Positions 12,170-22,329 of a DNA stretch of 64,000 nt are shown one piece after another. Below the pieces are notes generated by a model. The model was given only the letters and a program-made list of their open reading frames with translations. It ran no database searches and was not told the DNA's origin. The stretch is taken from assembly GCA_015680685.1 (NCBI GenBank), contig MNCI01027020.1, positions 405,588 to 469,587 of the forward strand. The letters run 5' to 3'. Source of the stretch: Gnetum montanum. Its lineage: Eukaryota > Streptophyta > Gnetopsida > Gnetales > Gnetaceae. The position numbers and the translations under genes are program-made. Position 1 is the stretch's first letter. The number at the start of each line of letters is the position of its first letter.

Positions 12170-13340
12170 TCTATCATTGGTGCAATACTGCATATCAAGT
12201 GTAGTAGAGCTTCAAGTACGAGTGGTTAATAGGATTGGTAAACTCATTGTCATCCATATCAGCAAGCTTGAAGGCTCCATTTTTGTATGCCTTTATGACT
12301 AAGAAAGGCCCTTCCTAGTTGGCTGTGAACTTATCTATAGGCTCATGGATGACCTTGAGGTCTAGGTCCCCCTTCTTGATTGGGCATTGATGTTGATTCT
12401 GATGGTGTTTTCACCATTGCTTTTCGTGATACCACTTAGTGTAATCAAGTGTTTGCATGCGCTTCTCCTCTACATAGTGGAGGTCAGTAATTCTCAACTC
12501 ACTATTTTGAACCTCATCAATGAAGCTTGAGAGGATCATTTGGAGTGATGGGACTTGCAATTCAAGGGGAAACATTGCTTCAGATCCATACACAAGACTA
12601 TATGGTGTCTTACATGTCATTGTTCTGCATGTCGTGCGATAGGTCCATAGCTTGTAGAGTAGTTGTTCATGCCATCATCACTTGTTGTTAAGCATCCTCT
12701 TTGCAAGATTGACAATAACTTTGTTTGTAGCCTTCACTTGACCATTTTCCTATGGGTAGTATGGTGATGAGAAGGAATGTTTAATGCCAATGCTTTCAAA
12801 GAAGGCTTTTGTTTCTACACTACTAAATTATGGTCCATTGTCTATAACTATGATCATGGGAAGACCAAATCAGGTCATTATGTTATCTAGGATGAATTTG
12901 CAAACCTAGTGTGATGTTGTCTTCCTACGGGGAATGGCTTCAACTCACTCTGTAAAATATTTAGTTGTAGTAATGATGAAGCTATGTCGTATGGAAAACT
13001 TAGGCATCATAGGTCCAATGATATCCAACTCCCAACATTGGAATGACCATGTGATCTATGTAGTATGTAGTTCAATGGGTGGCACGTGCATTAGGTTTCC
13101 ATGCCACTGACATATGTCACATGTCTTGAGCTTGGAAATGTAATCGTGCTCCATGTAAGGCTAGTAATAGCCTAGATGTCTAATTCTTGCCACCATTTCC
13201 CTAGGAGCTATATGACCTCCACATAGTCCCTCATGGACTTGGTTGACAATCTTTTGCACTTCATTGCCACTAATGTAAGCTAATAATATTCCATCGTAGG
13301 ATCTACGACATAAGGTGCTATCACCTATAAGGACATATTG
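12170..13340 (-). pseudogene. E2 integrase
   Basis: Minus strand. The N-terminal HHCC domain is at about 13270-13120 (HEGLCGGHIAP, then CDICQ). The DDE core follows: first Asp in WELDIIGP, second in VIDNGP, Glu after YYP in ENGQVKATNKV. The C-terminal part has TPYSLVYGSEAMFPLE (12620-12411) and the typical Tat ending GAFKLADMDDNEFTNPIN near 12240. I count about ten in-frame stops (five TAG, four TGA, one TAA), nearly all single C-to-T or G-to-A changes from Gln, Arg or Trp. It would insert the cDNA into the genome; this copy is dead. Confidence 0.9.
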
Positions 13341-13479
13341 TTGTGACTGCTTTCATACTACTTCCTTTTGGGTGGAGGTTAGATTTTGTGGGGGTTCTCC
13401 CTATTGGAGGTATGCCTTAACATCATCATACCACTCTTGAGTGTGAGTTCTGTTTATGCATGTAATGATTTTTGTGTGA

Positions 13480-14280
13480 GTAATAGGTTCAGTGCAATCC
13501 ATTATTGAAGTGGGTAGAGTAGAAAACATGTTTGGCGCTATGCTTAAGGCTAGAGTAGCTAATGCATCAGCTATAGCATTTTCATTGCAGGGGATATGTT
13601 GGACATCTACGATTGCAAATTGTTAAGTAGGTGATTTTCGAAATCACAAAAGATTGTAGGTGTTGTGCATTACAAGGATGAACCTCTATGACTTGGTTAA
13701 TGACTAGCTATGAATCACCTTAGAATGCTATGTCCTAGATTCCTATCTCTTAAGCTACTAAGACACCTCTAAGGAGACCTTTGTACTCTACCACATTATT
13801 TGTATAAGAAAATGTAAAATGATATGCAAAGGGATAGATATCCCTAGAGGGGAACATGATAACANACAGATTTGAGGCGCCTTTATTGTCCCGGTGCTTA
13901 TTACGCTCATCACGCTACCGTGCGTGATGGAGCGTAAACTTGTCCTTAAACAAATTTACCTGTCTTCGGAGCTTATTACGCTCACCACGCTACCGTGCGT
14001 GATGGAGCGTAAACTTGTCCTTAGACAAATTTGAGGCGCCCTCCTACTCAAACTACGAATCTTCGCCTGAGGCTGACCCGTAATTTTCACGGTGTTTCAA
14101 TAACAATAGTGGCACACACCGTCAAAGCGTAAGACAACCTCAAAGTTTGTAGGTACTTGACTTATACTATTAACATACTCATCCAAAAATTCTAGATCTA
14201 TTGTTGCTTGATCTTCTATAGGTGAAGATGTAAGTTGTGCATCTATTTCTTGAGATTTTTTGGATTTCTACACTATATAG
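13480..14280 (-). pseudogene. E2 archaeal-like RNase H, interrupted
   Basis: The second RNase H of Tat elements, which degrades RNA in RNA-DNA hybrids. The minus strand has the lead-in QLTSSPIEDQATIDLEF and RFDG (about 14240-14120). A foreign-looking block and an N follow (13865-14120). The domain resumes with YPFAYHFTFSY, NNVVEYKGLLRGV and LVINQVIEV to about 13560. It aligns with the intact E3 ORF at 61137-61763. The block replaces roughly twenty codons after the first catalytic Asp. Confidence 0.75.
13865..14120. other. GC-richer block with two hairpin-bearing direct repeats beside an N gap
   Basis: After the N at 13865 come two 62 bp direct copies (13896-13957 and 13971-14032), each containing ACGCTCATCACGC-type sequence facing GCGTGATGGAGCGT, a near-perfect stem. 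The pair is bracketed by direct repeats of AAATTTGAGGCGCC (13867-13881 and 14026-14040). Composition differs from the retroelement around it. It may be a small inserted element, a satellite piece or gap-fill from elsewhere. Confidence 0.6.
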
Positions 14281-14560
14281 TGCAAGTCAAACTCCACAGT
14301 TATTGCCTTCCACCTTGCTATTTGACTATTTTTGTATATGTTTGTTGTAATTACCTGAAGTACATTACTTTAACGTGACTATGGAAAAGGTAGAGCAGAG
14401 AAGCAATGGACGTGTTTGAGGTTGCAAGGTAAATATAGAATGGTTTATCTCCTTATGGAGGGTAGAATGTTAGAAGTTGGACCAAATCCTTTTTTAGGTT
14501 GTCAAATGCCTCTTGGCATTAAGTTGTCCACTCAAAGTGGACCCCCTTTTTGAGCAAATG
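14281..14560 (-). pseudogene. E2 first RNase H, heavily decayed
   Basis: By position between RT and archaeal-like RNase H, and by scattered matches to the E3 domain at 60678-61058, this is the degenerate Ty3-type RNase H. Frameshifts and stops prevent a clean reading. Confidence 0.55.
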
Positions 14561-15740
14561 CTACATTCGCTACAACTTGTCAGCCAACCTTGTGATAAAC
14601 CTACATATAAATTGTAACCTGCCTTGTAACCCATGCTACTCCTTAAGATTGGTTGGTGGAACTAAGTTGGTGATATCCTTAACCTTGTCGAGGTCTATGC
14701 ATATGTTTACTTTTGATAACATAAAGCCTAACATGCAACTAGTTTTAATGCCAAAGATATACTTTTTGGGTTTAAGCCTAAGGTCATGTCTAACGCCATG
14801 TTTAAGAATATGGTCTAAGTCATCTACATGGTTATGAGCTACTTTGGACTTAATTGTTATGTCATCAATGTAGTCATTGAGCAAATCTAATACATAATTG
14901 CTAAATATGTACATCATCATGCGTTGATATGTTGCTTCTACATTCTTTAGTACAAAGGGCATCATTATATAACAAAATGTACCCTAGGGGGTCATGAAAG
15001 TAGTGCTAAGTTGGTTCTCTCAGTTGATTCGAATTTCATTGTACCTTGAGAACTTGTCCATAAAGCACAACAAGGCATGACCAACCGTAGTATCGATGAG
15101 TCGGTCAATACTGGGCAATGGAAAATCATCTTTAGTGGTTACCTTATTTAGGTCTCATAAGTCTATGCAAATGTGTATACTTCCATTATTCCTGGAAAAA
15201 ATTATAATGTTTGAGACCCAGTTGGTGTAGCCAACTGCCTGAATGAAACCAACTTTGTAAAGCTTAGTGATTTTATCACGGATGGCCAATGCAACCTCAA
15301 GCTTGACTTTATGAGCTTTTTTCTTAACTAGCTTTACACAAGGATCTAGAATAATGTTATGCTATATTATATGAGGGTCTAAGCTCAACATGTCCTCGTA
15401 GGACCATGTGAACAGCTTGACATTATCACTAAGGACTTTAGACATGCTTTTTTGGATTTGAGGCTAAAAAAAAACTAAGTTTTAATGTTTTTGCATAACC
15501 TTTACATGTTATTACAGGGACTTCTATGAGGGAATCCTTAATTATGTCACCTAATTCTAAATCTAGAGATCTAACTAAATGTTCCAGCTAGTCTAGCATT
15601 GTCTCTAGGGATGATACATTTGTTTCATAGGTAAGTTATTCAAAGTCTAGTAGTTTTTTATTTATGCATCTCGTGGATACACCATAAGGTCCAGTCAAGA
15701 CTAAAGACGAATGAAGAGTCTCGTATGCATTCATTTTTGT
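14560..15740 (-). pseudogene. E2 reverse transcriptase
   Basis: Minus-strand RT of Ty3/gypsy type. The palm motif reads LNDYIDDITIKS (YIDD, both metal-binding Asp present) within the longest open piece, 14965-14636, which starts MMPFVLKNVEATYQRMM and continues with LKPKKYIFGIKTSCMLGF. The N-terminal half (to about 15740) is recognisable but full of stops and shifts. The antisense gene ends its promoter only about 440 bp upstream, so protease and RT are separated by more than 5 kb. Confidence 0.85.
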
Positions 15741-16177
15741 AATCTTGTTCAAGAGATCTTACAAAACAACTAGAAAAATGTTAAGAAACACATGTCTTAA
15801 TAAAGAGAAATGCATAGAATAAGGAATACAATGCTATGAAAACTTAACTAATTTTGCATTATGTAGAGTGATTTTTCATGGCCTCAATTGGCCATAAAAT
15901 TTTTAGTTTAAGGTCATAGCAGAATATAGACTATGTATGGGACATAGGTTTAAGCAAAGCTTTGAAGGTTTAAAATTTGGGACTAAGCTAAATGTTTATT
16001 AGGCAATAAAAAAATGAAAAAAAATTTCTAAATATAGGAAGCTAGAAAATTTGCAAAATTTTTCTAACTCTGGGTGCTATGCTTATCCTGCGTTACATGT
16101 GGGACATGGAACATCCTACGTTATGCATAGGACATGGAATGTCTTAGGAGGGTGACATATCATCTAATCCTGAAGGG
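15741..16177. other. Spacer between E2 RT and antisense promoter
   Basis: No ORF. One GTTTAAGGTCATAGC unit of the bracket repeat occurs near 15900. At 16080-16160 a doublet GCGTTACATGTGGGACATGG / CGTTATGCATAGGACATGG precedes the TATA box. Confidence 0.5.
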
Positions 16178-16185
16178 TATAAATA
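16178..16185 (+). promoter_or_regulatory. TATA box of antisense gene copy 2
   Basis: TATAAATA on the plus strand, in the orientation of the antisense gene and opposite to E2. Copy 3 has a TATA box in the corresponding place (58956-58965). Confidence 0.6.
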
Positions 16186-16539
16186 GATGTTTTACCATGG
16201 TAAACGTATCATTTTCAACATCCGATCCAATAGTCATCCAAGCATAGTGTAGTTAACGTAGAGTGTAGTAGTAAAAAATTAAAGCTAGAGTGTGACGACG
16301 GGGAAGCTAGAGCATAGCAACAAAAGATAGTGTGTTGAAGCAAATGCAAACATCCTAGCCTCACCAACATTAATGAAGGTGAGCATACCCTAAGTTGTCT
16401 TTCTAAGGCATGCGTTGAGGACCACCAAGATATGTCATCGACCAAGTAATCCATCATTCTCTACCCTTGTGATTCTATTCTTTCTTTGCTTTCCTACACG
16501 CCTTGGTTTTTTAGGTTTTGGGTTTTGTGGGTAGCCTAC

Positions 16540-19500
16540 CATGGGTAGGAACCATTGTTGCTGCCATGGCCACTCTGAGCCATGGTCAAGAAAGGTGGTG
16601 TATGCAATGCATTTTTTATTTTGTTTCATCCTTTTTTCTATTTTTTTCATGTTGAGGGTTTATGGACATCCTACATCATGGTGCAGAATAGGGGTTTCTA
16701 GGCATTCCACACCATAGCATGGAACAAAATTTTCAGTAGTGTGTATCATAAGCGTAGTGTGTCACAAGGTTTTGAGTGTTCCATGATGCAATGTGAAACA
16801 AGGGTTTTCTATGCGTCCTATACCACAACATAGAACAATGGTTTTTTGGGCATCCTATGCCATAGCACAAAATAAGGGTTTTAGTGTCTTGTGTCGTGAT
16901 GTGGAATAGGACTCAGCCAAGGTGGCCCATGGTCATGTTTTTCATGCTATGGTGTCCCTAAGAGCATGAAAAAAAGTTAGAAAAATTTTAATACTCCTAC
17001 ACTCAACACTTGAAAAAATTTTGAAGCTTTGTTACACTATACAAGTAGCGTACCCAACACCTAGAAAAATTTGATTGACTAGTTGTTACACTCTGCGGGG
17101 AGTGTCACCAACACTTAGGAAAATTTTGGAGTTTGAAAATGTCATGCTCTATGAGGAGCATGGCCGATAGAAAATTTTTTGAGATTTTCTTTACAATTGT
17201 AATGCTTGGAAAAAATGTAAGTGTTAGTGTTGTGTCAGATGGGAATGCCAACATCCCTTCCCTATGGGGCCTAGTAGAAGGTTAGTTGTGTTGAATATAA
17301 TTAATTTTTAATTTTTATTTTATGCATTTTTTTATTATTCTTTTTTTTAATGCTAATTTTTTCATCTTACTACTACTGTGGCATTATAGGATCTTGTTGA
17401 AACCTGGTCTCATCATGGTCAAACTATTGGGGATTATATGTTGCATGAGCAATCCTATACCAAATATTCCAATACCACATGCATGTGTGGGACACTAGGT
17501 GGTCTGGCTCTAGTTAAGAGCATAGGAATTCCTAGAATTCTTACTTCATCACTTCATTATGATCATGTGGTCACATTTGTTAGCCAAAGCAATAGGTTTC
17601 ATAGTTAAGACATTATTGTATAGGGTGAATAGAGGCATTCTAAAGTTTATGTCTGCTGAACCTACTGAGGATAAAGGGGTGGGAAGCTCAGGCCAATGTC
17701 AAAAATGCTTCAAACTCTTATCTAGGATCTGGGGAATGCTCAATTTCCAATGCTAAAACAAATATAACACCGTATTTCTTGCCCAACATGTGCACACCAT
17801 TTTCTAGAACCCACTTGGGATGGTTCATTGTGTTGGAGGGTGAGCTCTGTTGTGATTTCTTGCACCACTACTTTTGCCTATTGCTAGGTTTTTCATTGAT
17901 GCAAACGACCTCCATGATGAAGAATGGATACTAAACTTGACCTAAAATACCCTACAAAAATTCTCATCTGCTAAGAATATGCATGCTAAAGTGATTGGGT
18001 AAGTCAAGGAAAATTTTGCAAAATACCCTACTAGGTATTCCAAATCTTATGAGAGGTGCCAAAATCTCAGCTAGTTAGACGTTGAGTGGGCAACCCAGAT
18101 ATCGAGTGTTGAGAATTTTTTTATCCCACTACCTCTATTCTGCACACCGTTGTGCCACATAAGTCATATCACCTATTTACTTTCATGCAGTTTTAATTTT
18201 ATATTTTCATCATGTTGCTAATTCTACTTTTTCTTATTGTAGCCACAGCTAAGACTAGAGAGGTTATAGTGGTTTCTTTAGGGTGCACTAAGGCCACTCT
18301 CCTCTTCAAGTATGGTAAAGTTGAGAGCTCACAGTGTTGGTTCTGCTAAAAGATCCTAGTAGGGGTAGCCCAAAATCTTTAGTGGGCTAGGCTCATGAAC
18401 TTTTTCTTGGTCATGAACCCAAACATACCGGTGGCTAAGATGATTTCTCTAGTCAACTCCTTCACCGAGAGTGTCAACTACTTTTGCATGCAAGTTCATA
18501 ACATGTGGGTGAACTTCGAGATCATGGATGATCTCTTCTTGGATCTCTTTAGCATCCCCTCTAAAGGTATTCCAATAGCAACAAAAATAAATAAGGATTT
18601 AGACGAAAAAGAGGGAATTGAAGAGTGGCTAGGCACTAGAAAGGACCATAAAGGGATACCCATGAAGATGGTGGAATTACTTGTGATCCAACACCTCTAC
18701 CCCATCTTCTAGGCTTATGTGTTTCCTAAGCTACTTTCCCATGGAAAGGTCCTTGGGGTGGATCAAGCTTGGATCATGAGAGACGTGATAGAGGAGGGGA
18801 CCTAGTATAATTGGGGTAACTACCTTATTAATGGCCTACAAACTGAAATCGTCAAGCTGTACAGCAATCTTCAGGTACAATTGCATGTGTGTTTTTCCTT
18901 CTTTGTGGCATCCCTACCAAGGTTTGTAGAACTCCTAGTGGTCTACAAGAATAGGAAATGGATGGTGTAAGATTGCACCCAAATCTCCAAGCTATGGATT
19001 TGCCACTTATTTCACATGACATAGTTGCAGGACCCCCTAGATGCAATCAACAAGTCATTCTCAGTGATGACCAAAGGCCATGTGGGGCAATCCTACCACA
19101 CACATGATAGTGCTAGGGAGGCTCCACCAATGAACATTGGCAATGCAGTAAGAGGGGCACAACTCATTATTGAGATGGTGAGGTCATCAAAAATGCAAAT
19201 CAAGAAGCCCCATCACATGAAGAAGCCCACATGTGAAGTGGAGGAGAGGGGTGAGAAGTTGTGATTCAAAATTCATGACGTAGGATTAGAACTAGCTAGT
19301 AAGTATGCGTTACTTAGCATCATGCTATTTTTGATTTCATTATTAGATATTCTAAATTAAATTTGTGCAACATAGGCAAAAGGGCCCCTACAATGAAAGA
19401 GGATTCCTTGGAGGATGATTTCCCTCAACCAAAGGAACACATGGTAGATGAGGATGAGCAAGAAGTTGCTAAAGTGTTGAGGCAACTTGAAGAAGAGGGG

Positions 19501-20896
19501 TTGTAGTTTGAGGATGGTGAGTTTGAATTTTTCTTTGATGGTGTGCACATGGATGATCCCCTTGCTCTCACCCTTGAGGGCTTTTTGGGTAGGAGCTTTG
19601 CATTGCCATCTTCATTGTGTTCTTCTTCTCTTTTTTATATGAATATTATTTTTTTCTTTTTTCTTTTTTATTTATTTATTTTGATGATCATAAAATACTT
19701 TATGTTGTAGTGGTAGATGCTTCTACAAAATGTCTAGAATCAACATCCACCTTCCACACAAAACCATGGGCGGAAAGTCCAAATAAGTTTACCTTTATGC
19801 AAAGCATGATGGACGATATGATAGACTGCCTCAAATAGATAGACCTTTAGATGGGTACATTTTTTTTGACTTTGCTTGTTTGGTTGGTTTTTTTGTTCAT
19901 ATTAGGGCTAATGTTCCACCACTTATTACTAGGATAATAGGCTTGCGACTCAAATGGGACTTGAACAAAGTGGTCCAAGTTGACATCATACCTGAGTTCT
20001 TCCCTGAGGTGGAGAAGGTGAGCAAGTATGCATTTCACTCTACAAGAGCATTGTGGGAGTGTAGGTGTGTAAATGAGAAGCTATGGAAGCAAGTGTAGGA
20101 GCTCCAAGAATAGAGGATGAACTAGGTGACTAAGCTAGAAGACCTGTAGTCACATTATGACTTCCTAGGAGCATGCAACAAGTTAGATGGTAGCTGGTGC
20201 ATGGCTGAGATTGATTATGCCAAATATTGGTTGACCGTTTAGGGTAAAAATGAGGCCACTCATGAGGTTATTGAATAACGGTTGTAGATGGACCTCTTGG
20301 ATAGGAAAAACCAAGATTGGAAGGATTATAGTGCAAAAATATATGAATGGGAACAAACTCAAAAGAACCAAAAACATCACTACAAGTTGGAGCATGAAGC
20401 CTACCACAAGAAATATAGGAATGAGTTTGTGGAGTGCCAATGTCAAGAGATATTCCTTGATGCAATCAACATAATGTAGGCTTACAAACTATTTGCGAGC
20501 CATGTAGTGGTTAGTGAGTCCCCAAAGAGAGAGATCATTGTTCCTTCTAAAGAGGTAACTTCTACAAAATTTTTGCTAGGGCTACCTGCATGGACAACCA
20601 TGGAGAAATGGAAAACCCTCATGGGCATCAATTTGGATGAGGAGGACTAGACATGCATGTTAGAGGATGAAATCCTTTGACGCTTAGAGGGCAGCCTTGA
20701 CAGGGTGCCCCTAGACATGGATGCGGGCACATCTTAGGTTGGCTTAATTTACTTTATTGTTGTCTATTTTATTATAATTTTTCATGTTATCTCATTTATT
20801 AATTGGTTTATTATTTCATTTTTTTTGACGTAGGCTCTAGGTGAGGATGCGAGACCCAGTGGAGCGGCAGACAAAGACAAAGGGGAGGAGTCCTAA
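16540..20896 (+). pseudogene. Antisense multi-exon gene nested in E2, copy 2
   Basis: A leader with a possible short first coding exon (ATG at about 16540) and a long pyrimidine-rich intron ending ATTATAG at 17389 precede the main exons. Exon 2 ends at 17839; intron 17840-17887 (GTGAGC to TTGCTAG) sits at the same place and phase as in copy 1. The next main exon begins after the TTATTGTAG acceptor near 18241 and carries MNFFLVMNPNIPVAKM and the long ORF at 18395-18712. Later come an acidic exon near 19380-19590, an intron starting GTACAT near 19855 (same donor as copy 1), a coiled-coil exon from 19912 (LRLKWDLNKVV, then LDRKNQDWKDY), and a last exon 20834-20896 (ALGEDARPSGAADKDKGEES, TAA). 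Between 20096 and 20478 eight in-frame stops are seen, seven TAG and one TAA, all at Gln-like positions. Function unknown. Confidence 0.75.
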
Positions 20897-20899
20897 CTT

Positions 20900-21480
20900 T
20901 CCATTGCATAATGCAAACTGAAGTGTCTACAATGTAGCCCTTGCTATTGAGCTATTTTGTGCCTTTTTGGATATTTCATGTTGTTGATGTAATTTTGGAC
21001 TATGTATTTTATTTATGATTTAATGGAACATACGATAGGTATTTGCTTCTAATTTTGTCATTTTGACTTATGATTCAGTTAATATTATTATGATTTTAAC
21101 TTATGATTTACTTGGTGAAATTAGGCACCTTGTAGGCCCCATGCTAGTTTAAGGCCATGGCAGAAAGGCCATAACTAGTTTAAGGCCATTTTGGGCCATT
21201 GCTAGTTTAAGGCCATTTTAGGCCATCACGCAAAAGAAATTTTTTTGCCAATTTAAGGCCTTAGTAGGCCATGTGATAGTTTAATGCCTTTTTAGGCCAG
21301 TTGGTAGTTTAAAGGCTTTGCAAGCTTCATTTTTTTTTGTAAATAAAGGTAAATGAAATCATAAATAATGCAAGATGCAAACAATAATACAAATTGTAAT
21401 TATACAGACCAAGGGATGAAAAAATAAGTTGGACAAGCAAGTGAATTAGGGACATGTCCTAGTTGCATAGATGCTTCCTA
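20900..21480. repeat. Spacer with GTTTAAGGCC array (21130-21335)
   Basis: AT-rich spacer, then about six units with core TAGTTTAAGGCCATTTTRGGCC between protease and the antisense gene, as in E1 and E3. No ORF. Confidence 0.75.
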
Positions 21481-21499
21481 ACCCAATGTGGGTTAAGTG

Positions 21500-22319
21500 G
21501 TGTGTAAGGCCTAGAAGGCACTAGATGCTACTTGCCTAGGCCATCATCTACTATGGAAAAGGGAAATTCTGCCCATAGGGCTTCCTCATGGAGGTAGCTT
21601 GTCTTTCTTGGTTGCTTAACATTAGTCAAACAACATTGAATTTCATTACCAATAGGTGATGTGTCCTTGAAGTTCTCTACCTCAAACCCTTGTTTGATAT
21701 CTACGTTGTTGATGGTTAGAGGGGATACATTGTCACCAAAGATCACTGCCTCCCCACCTTTATAAGGCAACTGGATCTCTTGGTGGATGGCTGAAGAAAC
21801 GGCCCATAGCTAGGCTAACCAAGACCTCCCTAGGATTAAGTTGAATCCAGGCATCTCTTCAACCACAATGAACTTAGCATTAGTGAAGAATTGGTGCCAT
21901 GCCATGAAATCAATCATGACTATCCCCCTGACAACCACACGTGCTCCATTAAAGGATTTCAAACATATCATTATTGTTGTCCTGATTTGATCCACCAAGC
22001 CAATCTTTTCGATGATGAGGAATGGGATAACATTGATTGTTGCCCCATCATCTATGTGCACCCTACAAATCTTATATTGACCCACATGAATCCTTATGAA
22101 CATGGGTGTGGTGGTTACCTAACCCTTTTCAAAGTCAGCTTTGATCACTTCACCATGAAAGGTCAAGGGTGTTAACCTTGGCTCTTTAGTTATAGGCGGG
22201 AGCATTATGACATGGATAGCCTTTTCATCTACTAGCATGTCTTCCTTAATAAGAATAGATGCCAGCATGCAAAACAAGGCTTTGTGATGAGTGGGGGAGG
22301 TCATGATAAAATCATACAA
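21500..22319 (-). pseudogene. E2 protease and upstream linker
   Basis: Minus strand. 22319-22119 is the linker (ALFCMLASILIKEDMLVDEK), matched in E3 by 53220-53405. Protease follows at 22103-21810: active site VHIDDGATINVIP, then LKSFNGARVVVRGI and the closing LILGRSWLA. After one TAG the tail continues (21770-21528, HQEIQLPYKGGEAVIFGDN). It ends near 21480 in PHWVRKHL, a motif also found at the end of the E3 protease. Asp-Asp-Gly-Ala stands where Asp-Ser/Thr-Gly-Ala is usual. Confidence 0.85.
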
Positions 22320-22329
22320 GCTTAATGTT

